Of a stretch of 64,000 bases of DNA, positions 34,645-43,300 are shown one piece after another. The stretch spans positions 630,001 through 694,000 of the forward strand of contig NZ_OY760055.1 of NCBI RefSeq assembly GCF_963662885.1, in the 5' to 3' direction. The stretch's first letter is position 1. Every line of letters starts with the position of its first letter. Origin of the DNA: an uncultured Pseudodesulfovibrio sp. (GTDB taxonomy: Bacteria; Desulfobacterota; Desulfovibrionia; Desulfovibrionales; Desulfovibrionaceae). The notes beneath the pieces were generated by a model that searched no databases, was not told where the DNA came from, and worked only from the letters and a program-made list of their open reading frames with translations. The position numbers and the translations under genes were made by a program.

Positions 34645-35115
34645 ATGTCGACCCTATGGAAGAGAATGTGTTGCGCCGCAATGCTGCTGGCCATTATGGC
34701 GGGCCTTGGCGCGTGTGGCTCCCACGAGACCCCGGTCATGAACGAGGACGCTTTGCGTCAGGCGCTGGTCGGCAAGACCTGGACCCTGCGCAAGATCGTG
34801 TCCCGGGATTTCGACGACGATCCCGCGCAGACCATCAAGTTCAATGCCGACGGCACGGTGGAAGGCTTTGGCGGGTGCAACGCCTTTACCGGTACCTACA
34901 CCCTGTCCGACGATCACCTGGAGTTCGGTCCTCTGGCTTCGACACATAAGTCCTGCGGCCCTTCGGAGGATGAGCGGGAATACACCTTTCTGAGCTATCT
35001 GGCTCAGGTGCGTCGTATCGACACCCAGACCGAGCCGGAAGAACTGGTTCTGATGACCGATAATCAGAGCGAGGTACATTTTACTTCCGGCGAATCCGGT
35101 GGACTGTTCTGGTAG
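34645..35115 (+). CDS. META-domain lipoprotein (HslJ-like)
   Basis: 156 residues. Lipoprotein signal with lipobox GLGAC (Cys near residue 24). The mature part has LVGKTWTLRKIVS, IKFNADGTVEGFGGCNAFTGTYTL and FGPLASTHKSC, the META/HslJ pattern of heat-shock and envelope-stress proteins. It is probably anchored to a membrane facing the periplasm; the function of the domain is not well defined. AAGGAG precedes the ATG. Single gene with a strong terminator. Confidence 0.85.
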   Translation: MSTLWKRMCCAAMLLAIMAGLGACGSHETPVMNEDALRQALVGKTWTLRKIVSRDFDDDPAQTIKFNADGTVEGFGGCNAFTGTYTLSDDHLEFGPLASTHKSCGPSEDEREYTFLSYLAQVRRIDTQTEPEELVLMTDNQSEVHFTSGESGGLFW

Positions 35116-35137
35116 CCAAAGCCCCCCCCGGAACGCA

Positions 35138-35178
35138 AAAAACCGCCGGTCGCCCGTAGAAGGCGACCGGCGGTTTTG
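35138..35178. terminator. Strong terminator between the META lipoprotein and nagZ-like gene
   Basis: AAAACCGCCGGTCGCC pairs fully with GGCGACCGGCGGTTTT around seven bases; it can serve both converging genes. Confidence 0.85.
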
Positions 35179-35250
35179 TTTTCAGTGCTGTTCTCGTCCG
35201 TGCTGGCAGGCCACCGTGTTGATCGCGGAGCGGCTGCCAACCGGCCTGTC

Positions 35251-36360
35251 CTAACCCAACGAAGCCTTCAAGCGCATGATCCGTTCATAGGACTGTTCGA
35301 TGCGCGCCGGGGAGATGGTCCCGTCGTCCACCAGGGAACGGATGACAGCGTGGACCTTTTCCACGATGTGCTCGTCATAGGCGAGATTGTTGCCGAACAG
35401 GAGGATGTCCGCGCCCGCTTCGATGGCCCGGCGAACGGCTTCCCGACGGCCGAACTCATCGGCAATGGCCCCCATGTCCATGTCGTCGGTGACGATCACG
35501 CCCTGGTAGCCCAGTCGGCCGCGCAGCAGATCGGTAATGACCTTCCTGGAAAGGGTGGCGGGGTATTTGGAATCGAGGTGCGCGTTGAATATATGGGCGG
35601 TCATGATCATGTCCACCTTGCCGCTCGCGATGAGTTTACGGTAGGGGACCAACTCGGCCTCGGACCAGGTGTCGGTAACGTCGGTCAGGCCCTTGTGGGA
35701 GTCGCTCCCGGCCGATCCGTGTCCGGGGAAATGCTTGAGACAGGAGAGCACGCCTTCGGCATGCATTCCGTCCATGAACAAAGCTGCGCAGTGGGCCACC
35801 TGCTCGGGATCGCTTGAAAAGCTGCGTCCCAGTTTGCCGATGGCCGGGCTGTTCGGGTTGACGTTCACGTCCACCACCGGGGCGAAGTCGAGGTTGAAGC
35901 CGACGGCCGAGAGGGTTTCGCCGACCGTGGCCCCCGCGGTCCGGACCGCCTCGTCGCCGGACGCGCCGAGGTCCGCCGCCGAATCGGTTTCCGTGAAGCC
36001 GTAGGCTTTTTTCAACCGCTGCACCTTACCGCCTTCCTGGTCCACGGCCACGAGCAGGGGAATGTCCGCTTGAGCCTTGAGTTCGTCGATCAGTTTCCTG
36101 ACCTGGGCCTTGGTGCGGATATTGCGCTCGGCCCGGCCCAGTGCCACGTCATAGTCGAAGAGGATGACGCCGCCCAGGTGGCGTTCCCGGATGTCGCGCA
36201 CGATGGTGGCCTCATCGTTCACGGAGAATCCCCGAAAACCGGCCAGGATCATCTGGCCTATCATGGTGTCCAGTTCCGCGGCGCGGGCGGGCGCAGGGAG
36301 CAGGCAGAGCGAGAGCAGGAGGAGCAGGGCCGGGAGCAGTATGGCGAAACGGGTGCGCAT
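35251..36360 (-). CDS. Glycoside hydrolase family 3 (NagZ-like beta-N-acetylhexosaminidase)
   Basis: 369 residues. Signal peptide (LLPALLLLLSLCLLPAPARA) followed by GH3 blocks LLVAVDQEGGKVQRLK, NLDFAPVVDVNVNP, GVLSCLKHFPGHGSAGSDSHKG with the His of the catalytic His/Asp pair, and VIVTDDMDMGAI with the Asp nucleophile. It removes N-acetylglucosamine from peptidoglycan fragments. Standard NagZ is cytoplasmic; the signal peptide makes this an exported version. ATG at 36360 is placed by the signal peptide; the ribosome site is weak. Confidence 0.88.
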   Translation of the reverse strand: MRTRFAILLPALLLLLSLCLLPAPARAAELDTMIGQMILAGFRGFSVNDEATIVRDIRERHLGGVILFDYDVALGRAERNIRTKAQVRKLIDELKAQADIPLLVAVDQEGGKVQRLKKAYGFTETDSAADLGASGDEAVRTAGATVGETLSAVGFNLDFAPVVDVNVNPNSPAIGKLGRSFSSDPEQVAHCAALFMDGMHAEGVLSCLKHFPGHGSAGSDSHKGLTDVTDTWSEAELVPYRKLIASGKVDMIMTAHIFNAHLDSKYPATLSRKVITDLLRGRLGYQGVIVTDDMDMGAIADEFGRREAVRRAIEAGADILLFGNNLAYDEHIVEKVHAVIRSLVDDGTISPARIEQSYERIMRLKASLG

Positions 36361-36475
36361 GGCGTGACTCGTTGGAGTTTGAGGGTTGCGGGACCGGGCC
36401 AGCATAGGGTGGGCGGCCGGACTGCGCAAGGATGAAACCGGTTTGCGGCGGGCCGGATTTCCTATACATTGCGGC

Positions 36476-37501
36476 ATGCACGCCCGTACCGTCCATCCCG
36501 GATTCTTTCGCCGCGTCCTGCGCCACGCCTGGGTCGACCTCGTCCCCCTGATGCGCGGGGAGGATGCGCCGCCCCTGTCCCGGCGGGAGGCCCAACTGTG
36601 GGCGCTGGTTCTGGCCTCGCGTCACGTGCCGCATCAATTGCGGCGGGTTGTGGGCGAGCAGGGCGAGGGCTGGGCGGTCAGGGTGCAGGAGTGGTTCGCC
36701 GGCCGGGCCGTGGAGGAACTCGAACTCTATTTCGAGGAAAACCGTCCGGAACTGGCAAAGGTAGAGCTGCCCGACCTGCGGCCCGTGGGCGGGAACGAGC
36801 CGACCCTGTTCGGTCTGGCTCTGCTCGTGGCCTTTTATTGGGCCTACTCCCGTACCTATCCCAGCCTGGGGCTGTATCCGGATCTGTGGGTCCGGCTCGG
36901 CAGCGCGGATGCCGGGGCCATCCTGTCCGGTCAGTGGTGGCGGCTGTGCACGGCCCTGACCCTGCACGCGGACGGACCGCACGTGGCCGGGAACGCGGTC
37001 ATCGGCGGCGTGTTCATCTGGCTGGCCGCACGGCGGCTCGGTTCGGGCACCGCCTGGCTGCTGACCATGGTCTCCGGGGTCTTGGGCAACCTGTTCAACT
37101 CCCTGGTCCTGGGTATCCACCACGACGCCATCGGTTTTTCCACGGCCACCTTCGGTGCGGCAGGGGTGCTGGCCGGGATCACCCCGTTCGGCGTGGGCGG
37201 AGGACTGCACGGTCTGGGCAGCGGTTCGTGGTTGCGGCGGTTTTTCCGTTTCACCCGGACGGCGCTCATCCCGTTCGGCGCGGGGCTCGGCCTGCTGGCC
37301 ATGCTCGGCGCGGGCAACGGGGAGGGCAATACCGACCTGGGCGCGCATCTTTTCGGATTCGCCTCCGGGTTGGGGCTGGGCGCAGCTACCGGGTGGGCGG
37401 GTACCCGATACGGATTGCCGGGCAAAGGCGCCGACTTCCGGCTCTATGCGGCGGCCCTGCTCATGCCCGCAGTCGCCTGGGTCTGGGCCTGGCTGGCGTG
37501 A
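36476..37501 (+). CDS. Rhomboid-family intramembrane serine protease
   Basis: 341 residues. A cytosolic N-terminal part of about 110 residues precedes at least six membrane spans. Catalytic features: HADGPHVAGNAVIGG in the second core helix, IGFSTATFGAAGVLAG with the active Ser (G-x-S-x-x-x-F-G), and LGAHLFGFASGLGLG with the His. It should cut membrane-spanning substrates. ATG at 36476 was preferred because upstream codons overlap the divergent gene's promoter area. It stands directly before the metal-type ABC genes (71-base gap), without an obvious functional tie. Confidence 0.85.
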   Translation: MHARTVHPGFFRRVLRHAWVDLVPLMRGEDAPPLSRREAQLWALVLASRHVPHQLRRVVGEQGEGWAVRVQEWFAGRAVEELELYFEENRPELAKVELPDLRPVGGNEPTLFGLALLVAFYWAYSRTYPSLGLYPDLWVRLGSADAGAILSGQWWRLCTALTLHADGPHVAGNAVIGGVFIWLAARRLGSGTAWLLTMVSGVLGNLFNSLVLGIHHDAIGFSTATFGAAGVLAGITPFGVGGGLHGLGSGSWLRRFFRFTRTALIPFGAGLGLLAMLGAGNGEGNTDLGAHLFGFASGLGLGAATGWAGTRYGLPGKGADFRLYAAALLMPAVAWVWAWLA

Positions 37502-37572
37502 TTTCCGGGCTTGTGCTACGCTGCCTTGATCGGTAAGGATGTCCATCCAATTCGTTTCACCAGGAGTTTCAC

Positions 37573-38385
37573 GTGGCTGAGCCCGTTGTCGAAATACAGG
37601 GCCTGAATTATTCACCGGGCGGCCTGCCGGTGTTGGAAAATGTCGACCTGCGCATCGAGCAGGGCGACTATTTGGCTGTGCTCGGCCCGAACGGCGGTGG
37701 CAAGTCCACTCTGCTCAAGCTCATTCTCGGTCTGGTCCGGCCCGACAGCGGTACTATCCGCGTGCTCGGCCTGCGGCCGGGCGATGCCGGAGGGCGCATC
37801 GGGTATCTCCCCCAGCACACTGTCGTCGCCAGTTCCTTTCCCATCACCGTGCTCGAGGCGGTCTGCATGGGCACGGTCAAGCCCGGTTTCAAGGGCATGT
37901 CCGGCCGCCACTCCAAGATCGACCACGACAAGGCCCGCCAGGCCCTGCAGAAGGTCGGCATGCTCGAATACCAGGCGCGCAGCCTGGCCCGGTTGTCCGG
38001 CGGGCAGAAACAGCGCGTGTTCATCGCCCGCGCTCTGGTGGACAGCCCGGAACTGCTTCTGCTCGACGAACCCACGGCCAGCGTGGACTCGGCCAGCCGC
38101 ATGTCCCTGTTCGCCCTGCTCAACGAGCTGAACAAGGAAATGAGCGTGATCATGGTCAGCCACGACATCTCGTCGCTGGCCTCCGGGGTCAAGTCCGTGG
38201 CCTGCGTCAACCGGACCCTGCATTTCCACAAGGCTCCCGAAATCACCGACGATATGTTCACCATGGCTTACGGCGGGTCCGGAGATCACTGCTGCCCGGT
38301 GGAGCTTGTCACCCACGGCCATGTGCCGCACCGGGTGCTGGCCCCCCATGAACAGGCGGAAGCGGAAAACGGCGGTGAGTCATGA
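37573..38385 (+). CDS. Zinc/manganese-type ABC transporter ATPase (ZnuC-like)
   Basis: 270 residues. Walker A GPNGGGKST, Q-loop YLPQH, signature LSGGQKQR, Walker B LLLLDEPT and the H-loop VSHD are all present. The C-terminal extension is Cys/His-rich (GDHCCPVELVTHGHVPHRVL), typical of ZnuC/MntB-type ATPases and possibly metal-binding. GTG start with AGGAG nearby. The permease gene follows with a four-base overlap. No periplasmic binding protein gene is adjacent, so it must be encoded elsewhere. Confidence 0.88.
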   Translation: MAEPVVEIQGLNYSPGGLPVLENVDLRIEQGDYLAVLGPNGGGKSTLLKLILGLVRPDSGTIRVLGLRPGDAGGRIGYLPQHTVVASSFPITVLEAVCMGTVKPGFKGMSGRHSKIDHDKARQALQKVGMLEYQARSLARLSGGQKQRVFIARALVDSPELLLLDEPTASVDSASRMSLFALLNELNKEMSVIMVSHDISSLASGVKSVACVNRTLHFHKAPEITDDMFTMAYGGSGDHCCPVELVTHGHVPHRVLAPHEQAEAENGGES

Positions 38386-39185
38386 TGGACGTTCTGAGTT
38401 TCGATTTCATGCAGAACGCTTTGGCGGCAGGGCTTCTGGCCAGCCTCATCTGCGGAATCATCGGTTCCCTGGTGGTGGTCAACCGCATCGTGTTCATTTC
38501 CGGCGGTATCGCCCACGCTTCCTACGGCGGCGTCGGGCTGGCCTTCATCCTGGGCCTTCCGGTCCTGCCCGTGACATCGGCCTTTACCGTTTGCATGGCC
38601 CTGATCATGGCGATGGTCACCCTGCACGCCCGGGAGCGGGTGGACACGGTCATCGGCGTCATATGGGCAGCGGGCATGGCGCTGGGTATCATCCTTCTCG
38701 ACTTCACCCCCGGCTACAATGTGGATCTGATGAGCTATCTGTTCGGCTCCATACTGGCCGTGCCGCGCTCGGACCTGTGGATCATGGGCGGTCTGGCCGC
38801 CATCGTCATCGTCCTGGTGCTGGTGTTTTATCGGGGCTTCATGGTCATGAGCTTCGACGAGGAGTTCGCCCGCTCCAGGGGAGTCCCCGTCAATTTCCTG
38901 TATATCCTGCTCATCGTCATGGTCGGTCTGAGCGTGGTCATGATCATCCGCGTGGTCGGCCTGATTCTGGTCATTGCCCTGTTGACGATCCCGCCGTTCA
39001 TCGCCGAGCGGCGGACCCGCTCGCTCAGGGTCATGATGATCCTGTCCACGGCCCTGTCGGCCGTGTTCACAGTGTGCGGGCTGATGCTTTCCTATGCGCT
39101 GGACATCACCTCGGGGGCGTCCATCATCGCCGTGGCCGCTATTGGCTTCTTCATTTCGCTGCTTATCCCGCAGAAAACCGCTTAG
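38382..39185 (+). CDS. Zinc/manganese-type ABC transporter permease (ZnuB-like)
   Basis: 267 residues with about eight membrane spans. Family blocks: FMQNALAAGLLASLICGIIGSLVVVNRIVFISGGIAHASYGG at the start (ABC-3 permease pattern) and RVVGLILVIALLTIPPFIA near residue 190. It forms the channel for Zn2+ or Mn2+ uptake with the ATPase gene it overlaps. Start ATG fits the coupled arrangement. No Zur-type operator could be recognised upstream. Confidence 0.88.
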   Translation: MMDVLSFDFMQNALAAGLLASLICGIIGSLVVVNRIVFISGGIAHASYGGVGLAFILGLPVLPVTSAFTVCMALIMAMVTLHARERVDTVIGVIWAAGMALGIILLDFTPGYNVDLMSYLFGSILAVPRSDLWIMGGLAAIVIVLVLVFYRGFMVMSFDEEFARSRGVPVNFLYILLIVMVGLSVVMIIRVVGLILVIALLTIPPFIAERRTRSLRVMMILSTALSAVFTVCGLMLSYALDITSGASIIAVAAIGFFISLLIPQKTA

Positions 39186-39291
39186 TTCGCAAGGGGTTGT
39201 TTTTTCCCATGGAATGGCTTTTGCAAATTGCCCGTAGCAGGTGTACATCTTTTCCTGGCCCAAGGCCTGACAAACGGCCCGGCGAATAACC

Positions 39292-39498
39292 ATGGATTAT
39301 AAAGCAAAGCTCAAACAGGAAGGATACACCCGGTACCGGGGCGCTGTTGACGCCTCGGTGTACGAGTATTTCAACTGCGACTGTTCGTGGAAGGCCCAGT
39401 GGTACCTGAAAAAGGGCCACTACCGCTGCTGCGGCTGCAAGGAGCGGTGCGAAACCCGAGATCCCGAAGGGTTCCAGCTTTTCCTCGATCTGGGATAA
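39292..39498 (+). CDS. Small cysteine-rich protein, unknown
   Basis: 68 residues. Cysteines are grouped as CDC (about 29-31) and CCGCKERC (about 46-53), a spacing that could bind zinc or an Fe-S cluster; there is no signal peptide. Many aromatic residues (YEYF, YLKKGHY). Its stop is 18 bases before the next gene, so the two are likely cotranscribed. I do not recognise a family. Confidence 0.6.
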   Translation: MDYKAKLKQEGYTRYRGAVDASVYEYFNCDCSWKAQWYLKKGHYRCCGCKERCETRDPEGFQLFLDLG

Positions 39499-39516
39499 GG
39501 CAACCAAGGAAGGACA

Positions 39517-40059
39517 ATGCGACGCATCCTCATCGCCCTGAGCCTGGCCCTGTCCATGGCCCTGACCGCCGTTCCGGCTCCGGCCTCGGACTACATGGAC
39601 ATGGACATCTGTCTGGGAAAGCAGGTCCTGGGGCGCATCCTGTGCAAGGACCCTCAGGAAATCAATTACGTGTCCCAGGTCAGGGATAACATCTACCTGT
39701 TCTCGGTGTTCTATGCCAAGCAGGTGGCCCGGTTCGTGGTCGGCATTTCGGGCGACAAGATCCGCGTCCAGGGACGGGAGTTCCTCAAGCTCACCCGGAC
39801 CATTCCCTACGATTTCGACACGACCAGCAAATGCGCCGTTGTCGAATACTCCTCCTCGGAATGTACGCGCACCGAACCCATCGTCTGCTGCACGGAAAAG
39901 ACCGAAGAGGACGTCAAGGAAGAGAAGTTCTGGGATCGTCCCATTCCCGATCTGCTTGAGGAAGATTTGAAAAAGGCCTTGGAGGTCCTTCCCCCGGAAG
40001 GACAGCCCGCCCAGGAACAGAACGGTCAGGGTGCCCCGGCCGCGCCTCCGGCGCAATAG
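39517..40059 (+). CDS. Secreted protein of unknown function with Pro/Gln-rich tail
   Basis: 180 residues. Cleavable signal peptide (MRRILIALSLALSMALTAVP, then APAS). The mature domain has six cysteines (DICLGK, RILCKD, SKCAVV, SECTRT, IVCCTEK), probably forming disulfides in the periplasm, then an acidic region and a low-complexity PAQEQNGQGAPAAPPAQ tail. AAGGA precedes the ATG. No family recognised. Confidence 0.65.
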   Translation: MRRILIALSLALSMALTAVPAPASDYMDMDICLGKQVLGRILCKDPQEINYVSQVRDNIYLFSVFYAKQVARFVVGISGDKIRVQGREFLKLTRTIPYDFDTTSKCAVVEYSSSECTRTEPIVCCTEKTEEDVKEEKFWDRPIPDLLEEDLKKALEVLPPEGQPAQEQNGQGAPAAPPAQ

Positions 40060-40082
40060 TGTCCCGGACAATGAAAAACGAG

Positions 40083-40112
40083 AGCCTCCGCAGCAACGCG
40101 GGGGCTTTTTTG
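40083..40112 (+). terminator. Terminator after the secreted-protein gene
   Basis: AGCCTCCGC and GCGGGGGCT (one G-T pair) with six T residues after. Confidence 0.65.
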
Positions 40113-40163
40113 TGTCCTACGACCGTCCGGTTGGTCAGGGAGAGGGAATGGAAGCGGCGCTGC

Positions 40164-40478
40164 CTACACCTTCCTGAACCAGAGCAGGAGGGCTATGAGG
40201 ACGACGGCTGGGTAGAGGGGCCACCAGATCTTGTAGACGATGCAGGCAGTGGCCACCCCGGCGAGAATCAGGACGTAAGCCCAGGCTTCGAGCATGCGCT
40301 TGAGGGAGCGCAGAAGGTCGCCGGGCACACCCTGATGGCGGAAAGGCTCCAGGGGCGCGTCCACAGCGGGCTCATTGCTCGGTGCGGCAATTCTGGATGA
40401 CTGGAGCTTGTTGCCGCATCGGGGACAGGCCAGGGTGTCGTCGGAGTTCTTGGCTCCGCATTTGGTACAGGTGATCAC
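40164..40478 (-). CDS. Zinc-ribbon protein with two membrane spans
   Basis: 104 residues from the GTG at 40478: ITCTKCGAKNSDDTLACPRCGNKL is a zinc ribbon (two CxxC pairs) at the very N-terminus, where this motif normally sits. A Pro/Ala linker follows, then two hydrophobic segments (AYVLILAGVATACIVYKIWW and LYPAVVLIALLLWF). An ATG at 40535 would add 19 residues without known features; neither start has a clear ribosome site. Likely an inner-membrane protein of unknown role. Confidence 0.65.
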   Translation of the reverse strand: MITCTKCGAKNSDDTLACPRCGNKLQSSRIAAPSNEPAVDAPLEPFRHQGVPGDLLRSLKRMLEAWAYVLILAGVATACIVYKIWWPLYPAVVLIALLLWFRKV

Positions 40479-40626
40479 AGGGACGTTATGAACGCCGGGA
40501 AGGAGAAAGGTCAAGACCCGCCCCGGCCCTTCCATCCCGGCGCGGTTGGTGATATGGATTCTTCAGAAAAGCCCGAAGCGGCTCAGCATTGCGCAACCCC
40601 TTGCGCTATTGAGGATAATCGAACCG

Positions 40627-42168
40627 ATGAGCGAAACACCCGCCCGAGACACACGACCGGACAAGGAAACACGCCTTGCCTCCTATCAGAAAAAGCTGCG
40701 CGCTCTGAAGGAGCGCTCGTCCCTGCGTGAAGTCACGGAGCGCGAGATGCTGCTGGCCATACTGGAGAGTAACAGCGCGGCCATCAACGAGTATCCCATG
40801 CTCGAAGCCCAGCGAAGCAGCGTCATGGAACTGCTGTGCGGGCGGGTGGGTCATCCCGGATACGAAATCATCCACGAGCGGGTCGGCCAGTTCATCATTC
40901 TGCTGGCTCACTACGAAAAGGCGGTCAAAACAGGGGACTCGGCCCGGCGGGAAGAGCTGGAGGCGACCCTGCTGAACAACGAGGCGGTACTGGTCAAATG
41001 CGCCCAGGGCATCGTGTATGCCATGGCTCTGATCACGGACAATTTCGAGGAGCTGGTTCTGCGCTATTTCGGCAAGCAGAGTATGGCGCAGTACAGCGGC
41101 CTCATTGAAAAGCATCAGCTTGACCAGGCCTTCTGGAGCGCCTTTGTCGAGGAGTTCATCGCCAGCGGAGTGGTGGACGCCCACAGGGAGATTCTGGAAG
41201 GCGAGAAGTTCGAGATTTCCAAGGAGCGGACCTTCCTGGTCATCCGTTTCCTGTTCGACGACATTCTGTCCAAGCTCAACCCCACTGACCAGGAGATAAC
41301 CAAGACCCGTATCCAGAACTGCTTCATCGCGGCCCGCGAAGAACCCGAGGTCCGGGACAGGGCCAAGTTGATTCAGGCCATCCTGCTCAAAGGGCTGAAG
41401 GAAGTGTCGCAGTTTGACAAGTTGTCCGCAGGCGAGCTGCTCCATGCGGCACGCGTGGCATGTATGGACAATGTGGCGGCGGAGTTCGAGACCCAGTACA
41501 AGGCCCGTGTGGCCGAGGCCGAAGCAATCCGCAAAGGGGAGGTGGACAAGAAGCCTCCCGAGGAGCGCAAAAAGGAACTGGCCTGGTTCAAGTTCGTGCA
41601 GGACCAGTTGGTGGCCCTGGGGTTGGGCGCGTCCATTGCCATCGGTGTGACCAGCGATCATTTCTACAAGGCGCTGGAAGCAGTGGTTCCGGATCAGATC
41701 AATGGCATCCTCCCCCTGAAAAAGGACTTCAGCCTGCCGGTTCTCGAGAAGATTCTCTTTTTCCTGTTGGAGAACCACTTTATCCAGATTCTCAAGGAGT
41801 GCGGGCGCGAGGAGGGCGGCAAGATTCAGGTGCGCAGCGGCAGGGCCCGACGCGTTTCCGCCTCGGCCGTGAACGAACTGCCCGGCATGTCCAAGATCCG
41901 CAAGAAGCAGTTGTTCGGCAACGACGTGACCCGCGAGGACACTTTGCTCTTCAAGCCCAAGACCGCCAAACAGTTGAGCGACTCCATGTCCATGCTTTCG
42001 CTTGAGCCCGCGCTGCAACAGGGGCTGGCGGGTCTGTGGAAGCAAGCCGTGTTTCGGGTGGACATCATGGTCCTGATCAACCTGGAGCTGGTGGCCCGGG
42101 CCACGACCAATCTGACGGTCAAACTGACCGAAATCCTGGAAAAGTACGGCGTACAAAAGACCGCCTGA
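40627..42168 (+). CDS. Large helical protein of unknown function
   Basis: 513 residues, soluble, almost entirely predicted helix, no signal peptide. Regions: an N-terminal charged helix (ASYQKKLRALKERSSLREV), a middle with EISKERTFLVIRFLFDDILSKL and AKLIQAILLKGLKEV, and a C-terminal part (ELPGMSKIRKKQLFGNDVTREDTLLFKPKTAK, in part) followed by amphipathic helices. I recognise no catalytic motif. ATG at 40627 has GAGGA about 12 bases before it; codon use matches the neighbours. The gene stands alone between a zinc-ribbon gene and purU. Confidence 0.7.
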   Translation: MSETPARDTRPDKETRLASYQKKLRALKERSSLREVTEREMLLAILESNSAAINEYPMLEAQRSSVMELLCGRVGHPGYEIIHERVGQFIILLAHYEKAVKTGDSARREELEATLLNNEAVLVKCAQGIVYAMALITDNFEELVLRYFGKQSMAQYSGLIEKHQLDQAFWSAFVEEFIASGVVDAHREILEGEKFEISKERTFLVIRFLFDDILSKLNPTDQEITKTRIQNCFIAAREEPEVRDRAKLIQAILLKGLKEVSQFDKLSAGELLHAARVACMDNVAAEFETQYKARVAEAEAIRKGEVDKKPPEERKKELAWFKFVQDQLVALGLGASIAIGVTSDHFYKALEAVVPDQINGILPLKKDFSLPVLEKILFFLLENHFIQILKECGREEGGKIQVRSGRARRVSASAVNELPGMSKIRKKQLFGNDVTREDTLLFKPKTAKQLSDSMSMLSLEPALQQGLAGLWKQAVFRVDIMVLINLELVARATTNLTVKLTEILEKYGVQKTA

Positions 42169-42217
42169 CCCGTTGCCGGGAGGCGGTCCGTTTACAGTTC
42201 ATTGTCGGCTGTCGGCG

Positions 42218-43099
42218 TTAGCGACGGAAGACGATGGTCTTGTTGCCGTCCACTATGACCCTGTCCTCCAGGTGCCATTTTACGGCCCGGGCCAGGACGT
42301 GCCGTTCGATGTCGCCGCCCAGCCTCTTGAGATCGTCCACATCGTGGCTGTGGGTCACGCGGATGACGTCCTGCTCGATGATCGGCCCTTCGTCCAGCTT
42401 CTCAGTGACATAGTGGGCCGTCGCGCCGATGAGTTTGACGCCGCGTTCGTGCGCCCTGCGGTACGGGTCCGCGCCCACGAAGGCGGGCAGGAACGAGTGG
42501 TGGATGTTGATGATCCGGTTGGGGTAGCGCTTGACGAAATCCGAGGTCAGGATCTGCATGTACCGGGCGAGCACGATGAGGTCCACCTGTCCGTCCATGA
42601 GCTCGATCATGGTGTCCTCGGCCGTGACCTTGTCGCGCAGGGACGGGCCGACGGGTACATGATGGAAAGGCACTCCGAAGTTCTCCACCTCGCGCCGCAG
42701 GGTCGGGTGGTTGGAAATGACCATGGCCACTTCGGTCTCCAGGTCGCCGCGCTTCCACCGCCAGAGCAGCTCCATGAGCGCGTGGTCCACCTTGGAGCAG
42801 AGGATGACCATCTTTTTGGGTTCCCATACGGGATTCAGCGACCAGTCCATGACAAAGCCGTTGGTGACCTCTTCGGCGAACTCCTGGCGCAGCTCGTCCA
42901 GGCCGTCCGTGTCCAGGCCGGGCAGGAAGAACTCGTTGCGCATGAAGAACCGTCCGCCTTCGGGGTCGGTGGAGTGCTGGTCCGAGTGGATGATGTTGGC
43001 GTTTTTCCGGTGCAGGTAGCCGGATACCGCGGCGACGATGCCGGGTTGGTCCGGGCAGGTGATCAACAGCCGGACGGTGCTTTCCTTGGATTCGGTCAT
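42218..43099 (-). CDS. purU: Formyltetrahydrofolate deformylase
   Basis: 293 residues. N-terminal ACT domain (VRLLITCPDQPGIVAAVSGYLHR) and C-terminal formyltransferase-like domain with the catalytic set NRIINIHHSFLPAF (Asn and His) and the Asp in IEQDVIRVTHSHDVDDL. It releases formate from 10-formyl-THF, balancing one-carbon units. Length is normal. Single minus-strand gene. Confidence 0.94.
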   Translation of the reverse strand: MTESKESTVRLLITCPDQPGIVAAVSGYLHRKNANIIHSDQHSTDPEGGRFFMRNEFFLPGLDTDGLDELRQEFAEEVTNGFVMDWSLNPVWEPKKMVILCSKVDHALMELLWRWKRGDLETEVAMVISNHPTLRREVENFGVPFHHVPVGPSLRDKVTAEDTMIELMDGQVDLIVLARYMQILTSDFVKRYPNRIINIHHSFLPAFVGADPYRRAHERGVKLIGATAHYVTEKLDEGPIIEQDVIRVTHSHDVDDLKRLGGDIERHVLARAVKWHLEDRVIVDGNKTIVFRR

Positions 43100-43300
43100 G
43101 GTCTTGATTGCCTTTGCTGAAAAAAGTTCGGTCCGGTCGGAAAACAGGCCCGCCCGGGCGCAAATTTGCGCTTTACCGCAAAAGGCGGTCGAATAAAAGT
43201 CTTTTCCTCGCCCGCGACCCGATAGGGGTTGGCAAGGACGTCATTCGGCAGTATAGGCAGGGCTGACAATTCCAAGACGACAACCACAGATGAGGAACGC

